A stretch of 64,000 nucleotides of DNA from Anniella stebbinsi (taxonomy: Eukaryota > Chordata > Lepidosauria > Squamata > Anniellidae): assembly GCA_029215795.1 (NCBI GenBank), contig JARDYH010000005.1:160047814-160111813 (forward strand). Reading direction: 5' to 3'. The position numbers and the translations under genes were made by a program. Positions 31,087 through 41,188 of this stretch are shown here, piece after piece (within the stretch, counting starts at the first letter, position 1; each line of letters begins with the position of its first letter). The notes beneath the pieces are model-generated. The model was given only the letters and a program-made list of their open reading frames with translations, did no database searches and had not been told where the DNA came from.

Positions 31087-31406
31087 TAGGGTGACCAGAT
31101 AAAATCCAGGTCAGGGCTCATGTAACTTTAACAGTTGTAGAGAAAAGGGAATTTCAGCCAGTGTTATTTGCATGCAATTAGTTCCTGGTGAAATTCCCTC
31201 TTCATCACAACAGTTAAATCTGCAGGGGCCCTGCCTTCTTTTGTATATGGTCACTCTAGTATAGTGCCTGCACCTTTAACTGTTGTGATGAAGAGGGAAT
31301 TTCACCAAGAACTAATTGCATACAAATGACACTGGCTGAAATTCCCTTTTCTCTACAACTGTTAAAGTTACATGAACCCTGACCTGGATTTTATCTGGTC
31401 ACTCTA
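31087..31406. mobile_element. Family A hAT foldback with 8-bp TSD
   Basis: Ends TAGGGTGACCAGATAAA and TTATCTGGTCACTCTA. Flanks GATTTTCA (31079-31086) and TATTTTCA (31407-31414) match at 7 of 8. Same subfamily as 2658-2976. Confidence 0.88.
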
Positions 31407-31467
31407 TATTTTCATCAGGACTGCAGCATGTGGTGTGTGTGACCATTTTGATCATCTTGAGCATAGC

Positions 31468-32273
31468 CAATGGAGGCTGGTGGCTCCTATTCCAGTGGGG
31501 CAGTGGATCCGCTCTGGGTTTCAGTCAGAACCAATCAGAACTCCAAAGGAGCTTTCATAAGTGCTGGACCGTATCCCCAAAATTAGGGATATGCACGGCC
31601 AGAAATTTCGGAATTGGAATCGGATCAGAATGTCTGATATTAAAAATATCGGATCCCATCATATCAGGGGTATCCGGATTTGATCGGATCTGATATCTGA
31701 TAAATATCGGGAATTCCGATCCGATTATGGACCGCCATTTCAGGTGTTTTTCCCATAGGCTTGCATTGGGGTAAAGAAAGCACTCGACGCGTCTCTGTAC
31801 TGACAAACAGGCCGGAAAGCCTGTTTAGCCTGTTTAGCAGTACTACGGCAGCAGCAGCAGAAGGTAAGGAGTGCGAGTGGGGGGAGGGAGCATGAGTGGG
31901 GGGAGAGAGTGCTAGCCCAGTGTTTTTCCCCATAGACTTGCATTGGGGGAAAGCTTTCTTTCCCCCAATGCAAGCCTATGGGGAAAACACCTGAAATGGC
32001 GGTCCGAAAATCTGATATGTCCAATAGTTATCTGACATATGGATATCGGAGCTGATCAGATAGTGCCTCCTTAGGAAATAATCGTTATCGGTCATCGGAT
32101 GTCCGATAACATCCTTATCGGTTCGTTATCGGACATCGGACTGATACGATACACATCCCTACCTAAAATGGGTTCCATGCTTTGGATAGCTCCTTTAGAG
32201 TTCCTAATGGTTCTGACTGAAACCTAGAGCAGATTCACCGCCCCACTGAAATAAGATCCACCAGTCTCCACTT
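31468..32273. mobile_element. Family P hAT foldback with 8-bp TSD, split by family B
   Basis: Ends CAATGGAGGCTGG and CCAGTCTCCACTT are inverted. The halves contain TTTCAGTCAGAACCAATCAG and its inverse GGTTCTGACTGAAACC. Flanks AGCATAGC (31460-31467) and ATCATAGC (32274-32281) match at 7 of 8. A family B element occupies 31584-32161. Without it, P is about 228 bp. Confidence 0.85.
31584..32161. mobile_element. Family B foldback nested in family P
   Basis: Ends TAGGGATATGCACGG and GATACACATCCCTA. The halves contain inverted GGAATTCCGATCCGAT-like, CCCCATAGACTTGCATTGG and ATATCGG motifs. Flanks CCCAAAAT (31576-31583) and CCTAAAAT (32162-32169) match at 7 of 8. Confidence 0.85.
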
Positions 32274-32281
32274 ATCATAGC

Positions 32282-33010
32282 TCCCCCGAAGTTGGTGCGA
32301 ATTGAAACCACCAGACGCGATCACACATTTCACATTTGTCCGTTAGTGTCTCTCCTCTCCCAAGATCTGCTCAGGAGCCAGCCTGGACCAAGAGGGCGCT
32401 TGGTGTCTATGGATTCCGTGCTGACATTAATGGGATCTTAAACAATGCTGTTTGCTTCCAAGGTCAGCTGGGTGGATGTAAATGTCACACCAGCAGAAGC
32501 GTTTGCTGGGCTCCCAGGGGAAAGATAACGTCGCACTCCCCTGTCTGACCGCTATCAATGTACCATCCATCATTCACGCCCCTGGGCCTGCTGGAAATAA
32601 TCTGCTTACTACTGGGCAGAAAGCTTTATAAACCCAGAGCTAGTCGGTGAACCCAAGGGCCCTGGGCCACAGCTCCCTGTTTTCTGTAATTCACTACAAA
32701 CACACACCACATGACTTCCTAACATTCTCCCCAACTGACCAGCCTCCAGAGAACTGAAAGAATGATCACTGCTCATGGTTTCTACACTTAAGCAATTTTC
32801 ACCTCTTGTAAAACAGGTTTGGTACCGTTATAAAACCTTGGTATCTGGAAGTTGTCTGGGGGCTAAAATCTCTAGATCTGTGGGGCAGAACAGGTCTAGG
32901 CATGGAGCCAGGAGGAGCAGATTTTGGTGAGTCTGGGGGTGGAACCCAGCTATTTTGGGTAGTTCTGGGGGAAGAGCCCAGCAAAAACCATCTAGTCATC
33001 CCTGATGGAC
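32282..33010. other. Repeat-poor block, possibly conserved non-coding
   Basis: 32330-32640 has no repeat motifs. It includes GGTCAGCTGGGTGGATGTAAA and GATAACGTCGCACTCC, plus a TTTATAAACCC motif near 32628. No exon was supportable. Confidence 0.22.
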
Positions 33011-33011
33011 A

Positions 33012-33115
33012 AATTAACCCAGGGATAGGAAACATGTGTTCCCCCAGATGTTAGCGGACTGCAACTCCCATCAGCTAATGTAGCCAATGTTGAGAGCTGC
33101 TCGGAGTTGCAGTCC
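33012..33115. mobile_element. Family C foldback, worn
   Basis: CCCCCAGATGTTAGCGGACTGCAACTCCCATCAGC...GGAGTTGCAGTCC is the family C core. The outer right arm is lost. Confidence 0.55.
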
Positions 33116-34234
33116 AGGATCAGCCATGCCATTAGGCAGGGTGGAACCTCAAGTGACAGATTCTGGGAGGTGGCAGCAAGATGTCGGAGGAGAAATCTGT
33201 GTGTCATGAGGCCCACTCTGAACCTTCTAGGTTAGTTGGCTTGATGTCTCCAGGTGCAGTGGAGAATGCTGTCTGAACAACACTGTTGAAGCCAGATTCA
33301 TCTGCCTGTCAGGTTGGCTTTTGTACATGGAGGGGGCACCATCTTGTTCTGTGCCACAGGCAGCAAAATAATATCTTAGGTTGGTAGTCCACCAACATCT
33401 AGAGGGCCCCACATTCCCCGCCCCTGGGTTGATGCAATATATGCAGCCAATAGTCTTGCCCACTCTGATTATTTCATAGAAAGAAGGTACCCACTCATTT
33501 CATGGGTAAGAAAGACTCTTCAGATATACCTTTTTACTTGAAACCTGTAAGTCATTTTAGATAGGACTACTTATCTTGCAAAGTTTTAATCTTTCTGGAA
33601 TCCCAATATGAGACTTAAGTGGTCTCTGCTGGCATTAAAATACATGTTTATGCTGGAATTATTTGGTTCCCTCTGTGTGTGTGTGTGTGTTACTGACTGT
33701 AAAAGAAGAGCCTTTTTTCAATAAAAATATAGTTTTTTAAAAGTGGTCTTGTCCACTGCTCTTCTAGCAACTGGCCCCAAAGCAACAACAATAACAGCTA
33801 CAACAAAATCCATCCAGGCTTGTGTTTTTTTCTGGCTGGCTGGCAACCCTACCAAACAACCAAACTCTCCACACAATGTGTGCATGCATTAAGGGAGATT
33901 TCGCTTGGCGTATGGAATTTGGGTCGGGGGGGGGGGGATTTTCTTTAAAACAAGGAGAAAAGAGGCAACAGCAAGCCGGTTGCAGGTTAGTTTGCCCATT
34001 TTAAGATCGCTTACTTCCTCTTTTTGGTATGTTCATCATTTCCAAAGGGGACATTTAGCCATGCTAAATGTGTTGGAGCAAAAACACAAAAGACTCTTGT
34101 GGCACCTTAAGGATAAATACGTTTATTCGTCTTGAAGGTGCCATAAGAATCTTCTGTTGGTTTTAGTATGTTCACAATGTATTTTAAGTGAAGGCTACTC
34201 TCCAGTCTCAATGCATGCTTCCTTCTTGTCTTGG
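33116..34234. other. Unannotated DNA with small repeats
   Basis: A (GT)n run is at about 33674-33690. 34083-34150 holds AAAAGACTCTTGTGGCACC, a short dispersed repeat also at 14840 and 45985. A G run is near 33928. Confidence 0.35.
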
Positions 34235-34358
34235 CCAGCTGAGAAAGAGGACAGGGCTCCTGTACCTTTAACAGTTGTGTAGAAGAGGGAATTTCAGCTG
34301 GTGTAGCTTTTCATTAAAGGTACAGCAGCCCTGTCCTATTTCCACCTAGCCACCCTAC
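34235..34358. mobile_element. Family A internal-deletion derivative
   Basis: GAGGACAGGGCTCCTGTACC...AACAGTTGTGTAGAAGAGGG joins directly to AAAGGTACAGCAGCCCTGTC...CACCCTA. The central foldback is missing, leaving about 120 bp. Confidence 0.65.
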
Positions 34359-34439
34359 TTCTCTCTCCCTTTCACACACAGGGCCATAGTATAGGGCTTG
34401 GTAACATGTGGCCCTACAGGGTAACTTGGCCTACCACGC

Positions 34440-34605
34440 CAACAGGCCTAGCCAGCATAGCCAACGGTGCTGAATCATATCCTCCAAATAAGTTCAGCAC
34501 AATGGATAGCTCCTTTAGAGTTCTGGCTGGTTCTGACTGAAACCTACCCCCCACTGAAACCAGAACCATCAGACTCCCACTTCCCCCAAACCCCTCTTCC
34601 TCGAC
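34440..34605. mobile_element. Family P half-element
   Basis: GATAGCTCCTTTAGAGTTCTGG...TGGTTCTGACTGAAACC...CCCACTGAAACC is the right half of P. Confidence 0.6.
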
Positions 34606-34639
34606 CACCAATCATTGGGAGGTATCCCAATGCAATCCC

Positions 34640-34832
34640 CCCCCCACCCCAATTCTAAAAGGTTGAAATGCCTCTCCTAAAGCTTAGTTTCTGGAAGTAA
34701 GAGCTTTAAGCTAAACTAGGCGGGTATTGTTAGTATTTTGGCCCTGCCCATCACTGGAGTGCAGCCCTGAAGCGTTTCTCTGAAATTTAATTCGGCCCAT
34801 GGACTGAAAGAGGTTTGCCACCTCTGCTTTAT
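34640..34832. mobile_element. Dispersed repeat J
   Basis: TTCTAAAAGGTTGAAATGCC, AGCTTAGTTTCTGGAAGTAA and ATTTTGGCCCTGCCC match 2200-2300. Confidence 0.55.
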
Positions 34833-34901
34833 TCAAACACTCTTCTTGGGGAGCTTTGGCTGTTGGGAGGTATAAAAATGTAATCAGTAACATAAATTGG
34901 A

Positions 34902-35297
34902 GAGCCAGTGTGGTGTAGCAGTGAGAGTGTCAGACTGGGAGCTGGGAAATCCGGGTTCGAGTCCCCACTCAGCCACGGAAGCTCACTGGGTGACTTTGGG
35001 CCAGTCACAGACTCTCAGCCCAACCTGCCTCACAGGGTTGTTGTAGAGAGAAGGAGGATTATATACACCACCTTGGATTCCTTGGAGGAAATAATAATAA
35101 TAACAACAATAATAATAAATTATTTCTTACCCACCTCTCCATTTGGATCAAAACGGGGAACAACAACAAACATAAAATATGATAAAATACATAAAACTGA
35201 TTAAAACAAGATACACATTATTAAAATAGCAATAAAACATCCTAAAAACATTCTTAAAAAGTGGGATATAAATATAATAAAATAAAAATAAATAAAT
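34902..35297 (+). mobile_element. tRNA-derived SINE, split by an L2 tail
   Basis: AGAGCCAGTGTGGTGTAGCAG (A box), CGGGTTCGAGTCCCCACTC (B box), GGTGACTTTGGGCCAGTCAC, CAACCTGCCTCACAGGG and GGATTCCTTGGAGG appear in order. The expected AAGTGGGATATAAATATAAT tail is displaced to 35257-35297 by a 5'-truncated L2 3' end (35112-35256). Confidence 0.8.
35112..35256 (-). mobile_element. L2-type LINE 3' end inserted in a SINE
   Basis: The antisense 3' module TTCTTACCCACCTCTCCATTT...GGGGAACAACAAC follows an (ATA)n tail at 35092-35119, as at 20169-20250. Only about 150 bp was inserted. Confidence 0.7.
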
Positions 35298-35989
35298 TCT
35301 AATTAAACCTCTGCTGTGTAAACTGAAATGGCATCAAGTGAAAATGGTACCTTTATTTATTTATTTTAAATAATCTAACCCTTGCCATCACCCCCACCCC
35401 CCACCCCAGGTAAAGAAATCTATGTTACAAAATGCAATACTGTATGGTGTGTAAGGAATTGAGAAGAAAGGACCATTTTGCCTCATTCCCAAGCCTACAA
35501 CTGCTTTCATCTACGCAACTCTCTCTTTCCAGTCCATGGAGAATCCCGACCTCATAACAGTTTCAAGCACACAGAAAGTCAGAGAGGGGGGATGTCAAGT
35601 CATGGGACAGGCATTCCATCCAGAGAACCATGAATTAGCACTTGGTATCTGGGTGGGAAGGGAGCAAATTCTTAAAGGGCCCATCAGCAGCTGAGCCCAC
35701 TCCTGTGATGGAGAAAGTGGGAGAAAAATCTTGCTGACCCAGCCAAAGTCATGGCAGGGTTCCAAGGAGAGAACAAGTTGATAGTTTAAGGAGGGCCACA
35801 AGCTTTGATGGAGAAATATGCAAACACTGCTCTATGGGAAATAGGCTGTTGTTATGGATGCTGTCTGGAGGTCATTGGGATCAAACGAACGGTTGGTGCT
35901 ATTGGATTAAATCCATTAGGCTAAATGCTAAGGGCTAAATTTGGGCAAAACAGGGGCAGGGGAAGGCTGGCCGGAATGCAGAGTTGCCA
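35298..35989. other. Unannotated DNA
   Basis: No assignment. Confidence 0.3.
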
Positions 35990-36097
35990 TCTATCTATCG
36001 ATCGATCGATCGATCGATCTTTCTTTCTTTCTTTCTTTTTCTTTCTTCCTTTCTTCCTTCCTTCTTTCCTTCCTTCCTTCCTTCCTTCCTTTTTTTA
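35990..36097. repeat. Compound (ATCG/ATCT)n, (CTTT)n, (CTTC)n tract
   Basis: ATCT/ATCG units (35991-36018) run into about 78 bp of pure pyrimidine made of CTTT and CCTT units. Frames across it read SIDRSID and FLSFLPSF repeats without meaning. The pyrimidine tract may form H-DNA. Confidence 0.93.
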
Positions 36098-36589
36098 CTG
36101 GACCTGCTCCTGTGTTTTCAACAGCAACCTGCAGAAACATAGCCAATGAGTGTGGCCTTCACCTTCATGTGAGGAAAAGCTTCACCGGCTATATTTCTGA
36201 GTGGCAGGCTGCTATTACGAGCCAAAGGAGCAGGAGCAGGAGCAGGAGCTCAGCGACAGAGCACACAAGCAGGAGCTGCAACAAAATGTTGCAGCATATC
36301 GTGCGCCTGTTCAGGAGTCCAGCCTGCCATGCCTTGCCATCTCCCAGGTTACTCCATTCGATCCCCACCCCCAAACAGTCAGTAAACATTCTATGTCCAC
36401 AGAGCGTGCCTCTGCCTGCGGTTTTATGGTTTTATTGCCTCTCTGATTTATATTATATGAAGGATGATGTGATATAATATGTTGTTTTATCATATTGTAC
36501 TTTTATCACTGTATGCTGCTCTAGAATCCTGCCTGAAACTCTGGAGAGCCCTGCTAGTCAGTACAGAGCCAGATGGATCAACAATGAGA
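36098..36589. other. Unannotated DNA
   Basis: Includes a short (GGAGCA)n run at 36225-36248. No gene. Confidence 0.3.
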
Positions 36590-36594
36590 CTCAG

Positions 36595-36705
36595 AGCCTA
36601 TCTACACTACTGCTTTAAAATGGTTTATAACTGTTTTAAAGCGGTTAATTATTAACCAGTTTAAAACTGCTATAAACCGTTTTAAAGCAGTAGTGTAGAT
36701 AGGCT
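36595..36705. mobile_element. Family N foldback with 5-bp TSD
   Basis: 111 bp, ends AGCCTATCTACACTACTGC and GCAGTAGTGTAGATAGGCT, a near-perfect palindrome with GTTTATAACTG and AAACTGCTATAAACC. The 5-bp duplication CTCAG is exact at 36590-36594 and 36706-36710. Confidence 0.8.
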
Positions 36706-37514
36706 CTCAGTGACTGGTTTGGATGATCATAGGGAGGGGGGTGGAAGAAGCCACCATGGCTTCTTTTCCCTGCCTGTGTTGCTTGCGCAACTGCAATTTC
36801 CCCAATTACTTGCAAGGTGGTGCAGATTAGCATGTCGTCTGAACCCAGCAAGGTATGCAGCAGGACTGGCTTCTAAACCATCCCACAATCCAGATGGAGG
36901 GGGGAGCAGGAACCACATACGTTACTCTGAACTCTTTGGAGGACACCTGGGGCGATGATGATGATGATGATGATACTTTATGTCTCATCTAGACCATGAG
37001 GTTTTCTACATAATCTATTAATCAACTGTAAATCTGCTGTATACTTTCACTGTCATTCCACAATTGAGAACTGAGCACTACACGGGGAATGTTTCCTTTC
37101 CTGCTTTTCCACTACCTAACCTCTAGATGGCACTGTGGTATAGCAGAATAGCACAAATACACACAAAAAAGAAACCATGCTTTTTTGCTTTCACAGTTAA
37201 ATGTAGCATTTTCCCTGCTCTTAAAAAAAAACTTGCCAAAAGTGCTAGCTAAACATATAAGTGAAACTAGAGGGTCATGACGTCTAAAGAACCAGTAAAC
37301 AACTGTGAGTAAGGAATGATGAGTGCACGAGAAATGCCCCGGATAGAAAAGATGTAGGATTTTATAGAAGCTTTTGAGAATCTGCACATTAGTAGTCCTC
37401 TATGGGTAAGCCCGATCCATCTTTTGCTTTTGTTCTTGCCTCAGATGTCAGCCAGGCAAGAAAAACAAGTGTGAATGATTGACTAAAATGAAACTTTGTC
37501 TCTCACCATCAATA
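36706..37514. other. Unannotated DNA with (GAT)n
   Basis: A (GAT)n run is at 36953-36974. No other assignment. Confidence 0.35.
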
Positions 37515-37519
37515 ATAAC

Positions 37520-37755
37520 CATAGGCATGCACAGCACATTTCATTAGGGTGTGCACCCAGGTTTTTTTTTTTTTTAAAGGCGAGCATTTATTGAATAATC
37601 AATCATAAATGACATTATTTTTCATTTATTTGTTAAACACTGTAGACATGAAGCCTGACTCCGTGTTTGTCTTGCCTGACCGTGGGAGGGCCGTTGAAGG
37701 GGGGAGGTTAATGAGGAAATACTCTTTTTACTTCTTTGAAAAAAAATATTTTAAC

Positions 37756-37809
<54 letters not shown>

Positions 37810-38375
37810 CTGGTTACATAGGTTGAGAGTTACATTTACAATTTTTATATATATTCATATTTATATACAAAAAAAACAAACCGTGACAATCTAGAACAGA
37901 GTTACAAATTTATTGTACCAATATCTATAGGGGTTGGAAAATGATTACCATACAATAGCTGCCTCATTAACTACTCCAGATATCTAAATATGGTAGAGGG
38001 GGAGTCTCCCCCCTTCATCTTTGTTTAAAAATGAATACACTTGCACCGTATCTTCTTAAATGTCACTTTACTTAGATGCCCTCACACTTTCCTCATTTTC
38101 TCTGTCAGTTTTTCCATGAGAGCAATTTGCTCTCCCAGCAGAGAGGCTCCCAGCAGATTCCTTTTTGCTCCTGCTGCCGGGAGCAATGGTGCTCTTTCAG
38201 AGGCAGCGGTTCTTCAATCCAGCGGCAGAGCTGCCAGAGTACAGCCAGAGGCCTTTCCTGCTGCGTCAGGCTCCCACTCTGGATCCCTACTCAATGCCCC
38301 CCTTAATTATGCTTATTGCTTGAGACATTAGGGTGTGCCTGGGCACACCTGGCACACCCTTTGTGCACGCCTATG
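37520..38375. mobile_element. 856-bp terminal-inverted-repeat element with 5-bp TSD
   Basis: Ends CATAGGCATGCACAG and TTTGTGCACGCCTATG. The inner left GGGTGTGCACCCAGG is inverted to the right CCTGGGCACACC-like block. Exact duplication ATAAC at 37515-37519 and 38376-38380. The interior has (TA)n at 37758-37790 followed by (GTTA)n. No transposase found. Confidence 0.72.
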
Positions 38376-38597
38376 ATAACAATTTAAAAGTTTTAACGTA
38401 ACTATGTGGAATCATACCAAACTTTTTACCATTAAAAGTGTTAAAAGAAAATTTGTTAGAAAAAAGAAAATATTCATACGTCAGAGAAAGCTGGGAGCTT
38501 TGGCACAGTGAATCCTCTCTTTTGGGAAGCCACAAAGCATAACAAAACTTTTAACTAGAAAGCATGTGACAACACGCTTTCAGCTACAGTGATTATG
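38376..38597. other. Unannotated DNA
   Basis: AT-rich, no assignment. Confidence 0.3.
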
Positions 38598-38700
38598 CAT
38601 AAAAACTGTCCTACTAGATCAGTTCAAGCTCCAGCTAGCCCAGTATTCTGTTTCCAGCCAAATTCCCCCACGTGCTCACAAGCAGGCCATGAAAATAGCT
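38598..38700 (-). mobile_element. CR1 3' remnant (antisense)
   Basis: CTAGCCCAGTATTCTGTTTCC and CACAAGCAGGCCATGA match the antisense CR1 3' region. Confidence 0.5.
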
Positions 38701-38799
38701 TTCCCCCTTTCTTTTGCTTTTTAAATTGGTACTTTTAGGGTTTGTTTCGGTTGTCAGGGACCGCAGTACAGACTCGTGTAGGGTAGTACTAATGTTGTA

Positions 38800-39138
38800 A
38801 ACATGTTTATGAGGAACAGAGTGAAGAGCTGGGTTTAGCCTGAAGAAGAGAAGATTAAGAGGAGATGTGATAGTGGGCTTCAAATATTTGAAAGGCTATG
38901 ATGCAGAAGATGGAGCAAGCTTGTTCTGTTTCTCCAGGGGGCAAGACCAAAACCAAAACCAATGAGGAGGGTGTGAGGAATTGCAAGGAAACAGATTTCA
39001 GCTAAACCTTAGAAGACACCTCTGAAAAGTAAGAGCTGTTTGACAGTGGAACCGAATGCCTTTGGAGGAAGTGAGCTCTTCTTTGCTGGAAGTATTTAAG
39101 CTAAGGTTGGATGGGCATCTCTCATGGATGCTATAGTT
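38800..39138 (+). pseudogene. CR1-clade LINE ORF2 C-terminal fragment (second subfamily)
   Basis: Interrupted frames read RRLRGDVIVGFKYLKGYD, QLNLRRH, then NRMPLEEVSSSLLEVFKLRL...GHLSWML, the classic amniote CR1 C-terminus. It is distinct from the 12.4/29.1/47.9-kb subfamily. Several stops. Confidence 0.75.
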
Positions 39139-39274
39139 CAGCCTTCTCCAACCTGTTGCCCTCCAGATGCTTTGAGCTACAACTCCCAGGATTCCTAATC
39201 ATTGGCCATACTGGCTGGGGCTGATGGGACTTGACATCCATAAGATCTGGAGGGCACCAAAGTGGGCAAGGCTG
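39139..39274. mobile_element. Family C hAT foldback with 8-bp TSD
   Basis: CAGCCTTCTCCAACCTGTTGCCC to GCACCAAAGTGGGCAAGGCTG. Flanks CTATAGTT (39131-39138) and CTGTAGTT (39275-39282) match at 7 of 8. Core: AACTCCCAGGATTCC / GGGACTTGACATCC. Confidence 0.8.
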
Positions 39275-39328
39275 CTGTAGTTGAGCAGGAAGTTGAAGAG
39301 ATTACCTCCAGGGTCACTTCCAATTCTC

Positions 39329-39400
39329 TACCTACTCAGAAGTGAATCCCATTGAGTTCAATGGGACTTACTACCAGATAAGTGTGTATCTGTGTGTATC
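39329..39400. repeat. Dispersed repeat Q
   Basis: CTCAGAAGTGAATCCCATTGAGTTCAATGGGACTTAC, a short palindromic repeat also at 43590-43670, 56310-56400 and 60530-60630. Confidence 0.65.
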
Positions 39401-39555
39401 CTTAATGTCCATGAGTTTGTTCACTTTTTTTTTAAAAAAAAACATCTTAGCTAGCATTCATAGTGGATTGCAAAGGTAAATTATATGCTCATTTATCCAG
39501 AACCTATTGCCAGTCAGTTTTGTTGGGTGACCCCAAGTTTTAGTATTTATTACAT

Positions 39556-39691
39556 TGGGTTGGACCCAGATTTAGTCATATTTAAAGTAGACCCTTTGAA
39601 CTCAATGAGACTTAAATCAGCCATGACTGATTTAAGTCCCATTTATTTCAATGGGTCTACTCTAAGTATGACTAAATCTGGGTCCAACCCA
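39556..39691. mobile_element. Near-perfect palindromic foldback E
   Basis: Arms TGGGTTGGACCCAGATTTAG and CTAAATCTGGGTCCAACCCA extend inward through GTAGACCC and GACTTAAATCAG, with the turn near 39623. Its core is like repeat Q. No clear target duplication. Confidence 0.75.
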
Positions 39692-39724
39692 TGGCATCCC
39701 AGACTTCCATGCAAAGTCTTCAGG

Positions 39725-39868
39725 GTAGAATACGTGACGCCTCCTCTATTTTAGCTTCACAACAACCCTGTGAGTTAGGTTAGGCTGTTAGAGAGTGACT
39801 GGTCCAAGATCACCAGGGAGTTTCATGGCTGAATAGACATTTTAAACATAGGTCTCTCTCCAGGCTAA
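39725..39868 (-). mobile_element. tRNA-derived SINE, antisense, worn
   Basis: CTTCACAACAACCCTGTGAG...GAGTGACTGGTCCAAGATCACC is the antisense SINE body. Head and tail are lost. Confidence 0.6.
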
Positions 39869-39869
39869 G

Positions 39870-40005
39870 CAACCTTCCCCAACCTAGCGCCCGCTCAATG
39901 TTTTGAATTACAACTCCCAGCATTCTTCCCCATTGGTCATGCTGGCTGGGGCTGATGGGGGCAGAAATCCAAAACAACTGCAGGGCACCAGGTTGGAGAA
40001 GACAG
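39870..40005. mobile_element. Family C foldback
   Basis: CAACCTTCCCCAACCTAGCGCC to GGGCACCAGGTTGGAGAAGACAG around AACTCCCAGCATTC and TGGCTGGGGCTGATGGG. Confidence 0.7.
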
Positions 40006-40616
40006 CTTTAAGCACTACTCCACAGTGAGCCTTTCTACACAAGGCCTTTATTGTGCGCTCATTATTCCTCACTTATGGTAATTTGTGGGTCCGTTACACA
40101 ACGTCTTCATCCTCCAGGGCCTCTCACCTCCTTTGCAACCATTTTAGCAGCTTTTTTCTAATGATGAAAATCTGGTATTAATCATGAATGTCAGGATAAA
40201 GCCCAGTGTAATTGCACAATTCTGCTAAACCATAGTGCCACCTAGTGCTTGTGTATTGGAACATAAGGAAAGGAAGAGAAAGACACACACACCCGGGGGG
40301 AGGGAAACATATGTAAAGGAGCCAAAATTAATCCTACAAACAATCCAGAAACAGAAGCCTCATTAAAGTGATGGCTTAAAAGCCTCATGTAGAAAAGCCC
40401 AGTGGCATATTGTGAGAGGGAGAAAAGGCTTCCTTTCTCCATACTGTTCGTAATTTTGTAAACATCTACCGATGTTGCACAGACAATCCTAAGTCCATTT
40501 TGAAGGAAGCAAGGCAATTAGTTTGAGTCTGAACATATTACAGTAGTATAGGACAGGACGGGTTGTTACACAAACATTTTTTTTTCTCCGAGAGGAAAAA
40601 AGAGGACGCTTAGTGG
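40006..40616. other. Unannotated DNA
   Basis: No assignment. A GTGCGCTCATTATTCC stretch near 40053 has no partner. Confidence 0.3.
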
Positions 40617-40905
40617 CAGAGCCAGGCAGAGGGGGTGCCAGTGGGGCCAGTTGGCCCGGGCCCCCGACTTTGAGGGGGCACTCCGACGAGGAGCCTGCCT
40701 TGCGGAAACAGTGCGGAAGCCGTCCGTCGTGAATACCACGGTCAGAATACAAGCTCCGGAGAGCCATGCCGCATGCGGAGCGGGGATATATGTGCCTAAG
40801 TTGCGATGGTTGTCATTACTGTGTTGTCCTTAATGAGCAGTTTGAAAGGGGGGGGCACACACTTCCCATCTGGCCTGGGCATATTACCAGCTCTGCACGG
40901 CCCTG
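40617..40905. mobile_element. Family F hAT element, 289 bp, with 8-bp TSD
   Basis: CAGAGCCAGGCAGAGGGGG to CAGCTCTGCACGGCCCTG. Flanks CTTAGTGG (40609-40616) and CTTAGCGG (40906-40913) match at 7 of 8. It shares AATACCACGGTCAGAATACA and GGGATATATGTGCCTAAG with 13185-13826 but lacks that copy's ATG-rich middle. Confidence 0.85.
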
Positions 40906-41180
40906 CTTAGCGGATTACCGTGAGAGCATGCGCTGAAGATGCACCTGTTCCGTAGCGGAGAACTTCTCCCACTCTTTTCCCAGTCTGCCGGTTCCCCCTA
41001 GGACTTCCATGACCAAAGAGCCCTCTTGGGTGGCGCAATGCATAGATTGAGTGAGTCACCCATCAACAGATGCTTCCCAGTGGGGTCATGGCACCAGCAG
41101 CTGGGGAGTGAAATCTGAATTGGTTTCAGGGATTGCTCAGAAGACAGCTCAGGGATTGCACTCTAGTCCTGTTCCAGGTC
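40906..41180. other. Unannotated DNA
   Basis: 40915-41010 resembles a scrap of an L2/CR1 3' part. Otherwise unassigned. Confidence 0.3.
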
Positions 41181-41188
41181 TTCTAATG

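Noticed and set aside
34083..34150. A conserved RNA gene at the AAAAGACTCTTGTGGCACC motif
   Set aside because: The motif recurs at 14840, 45985 and 58256 and is a dispersed repeat.
35925..36477. 178-aa frame with SIDRSID and FLPSF repeats as a gene
   Set aside because: Read across simple repeats, with no conserved features outside them.
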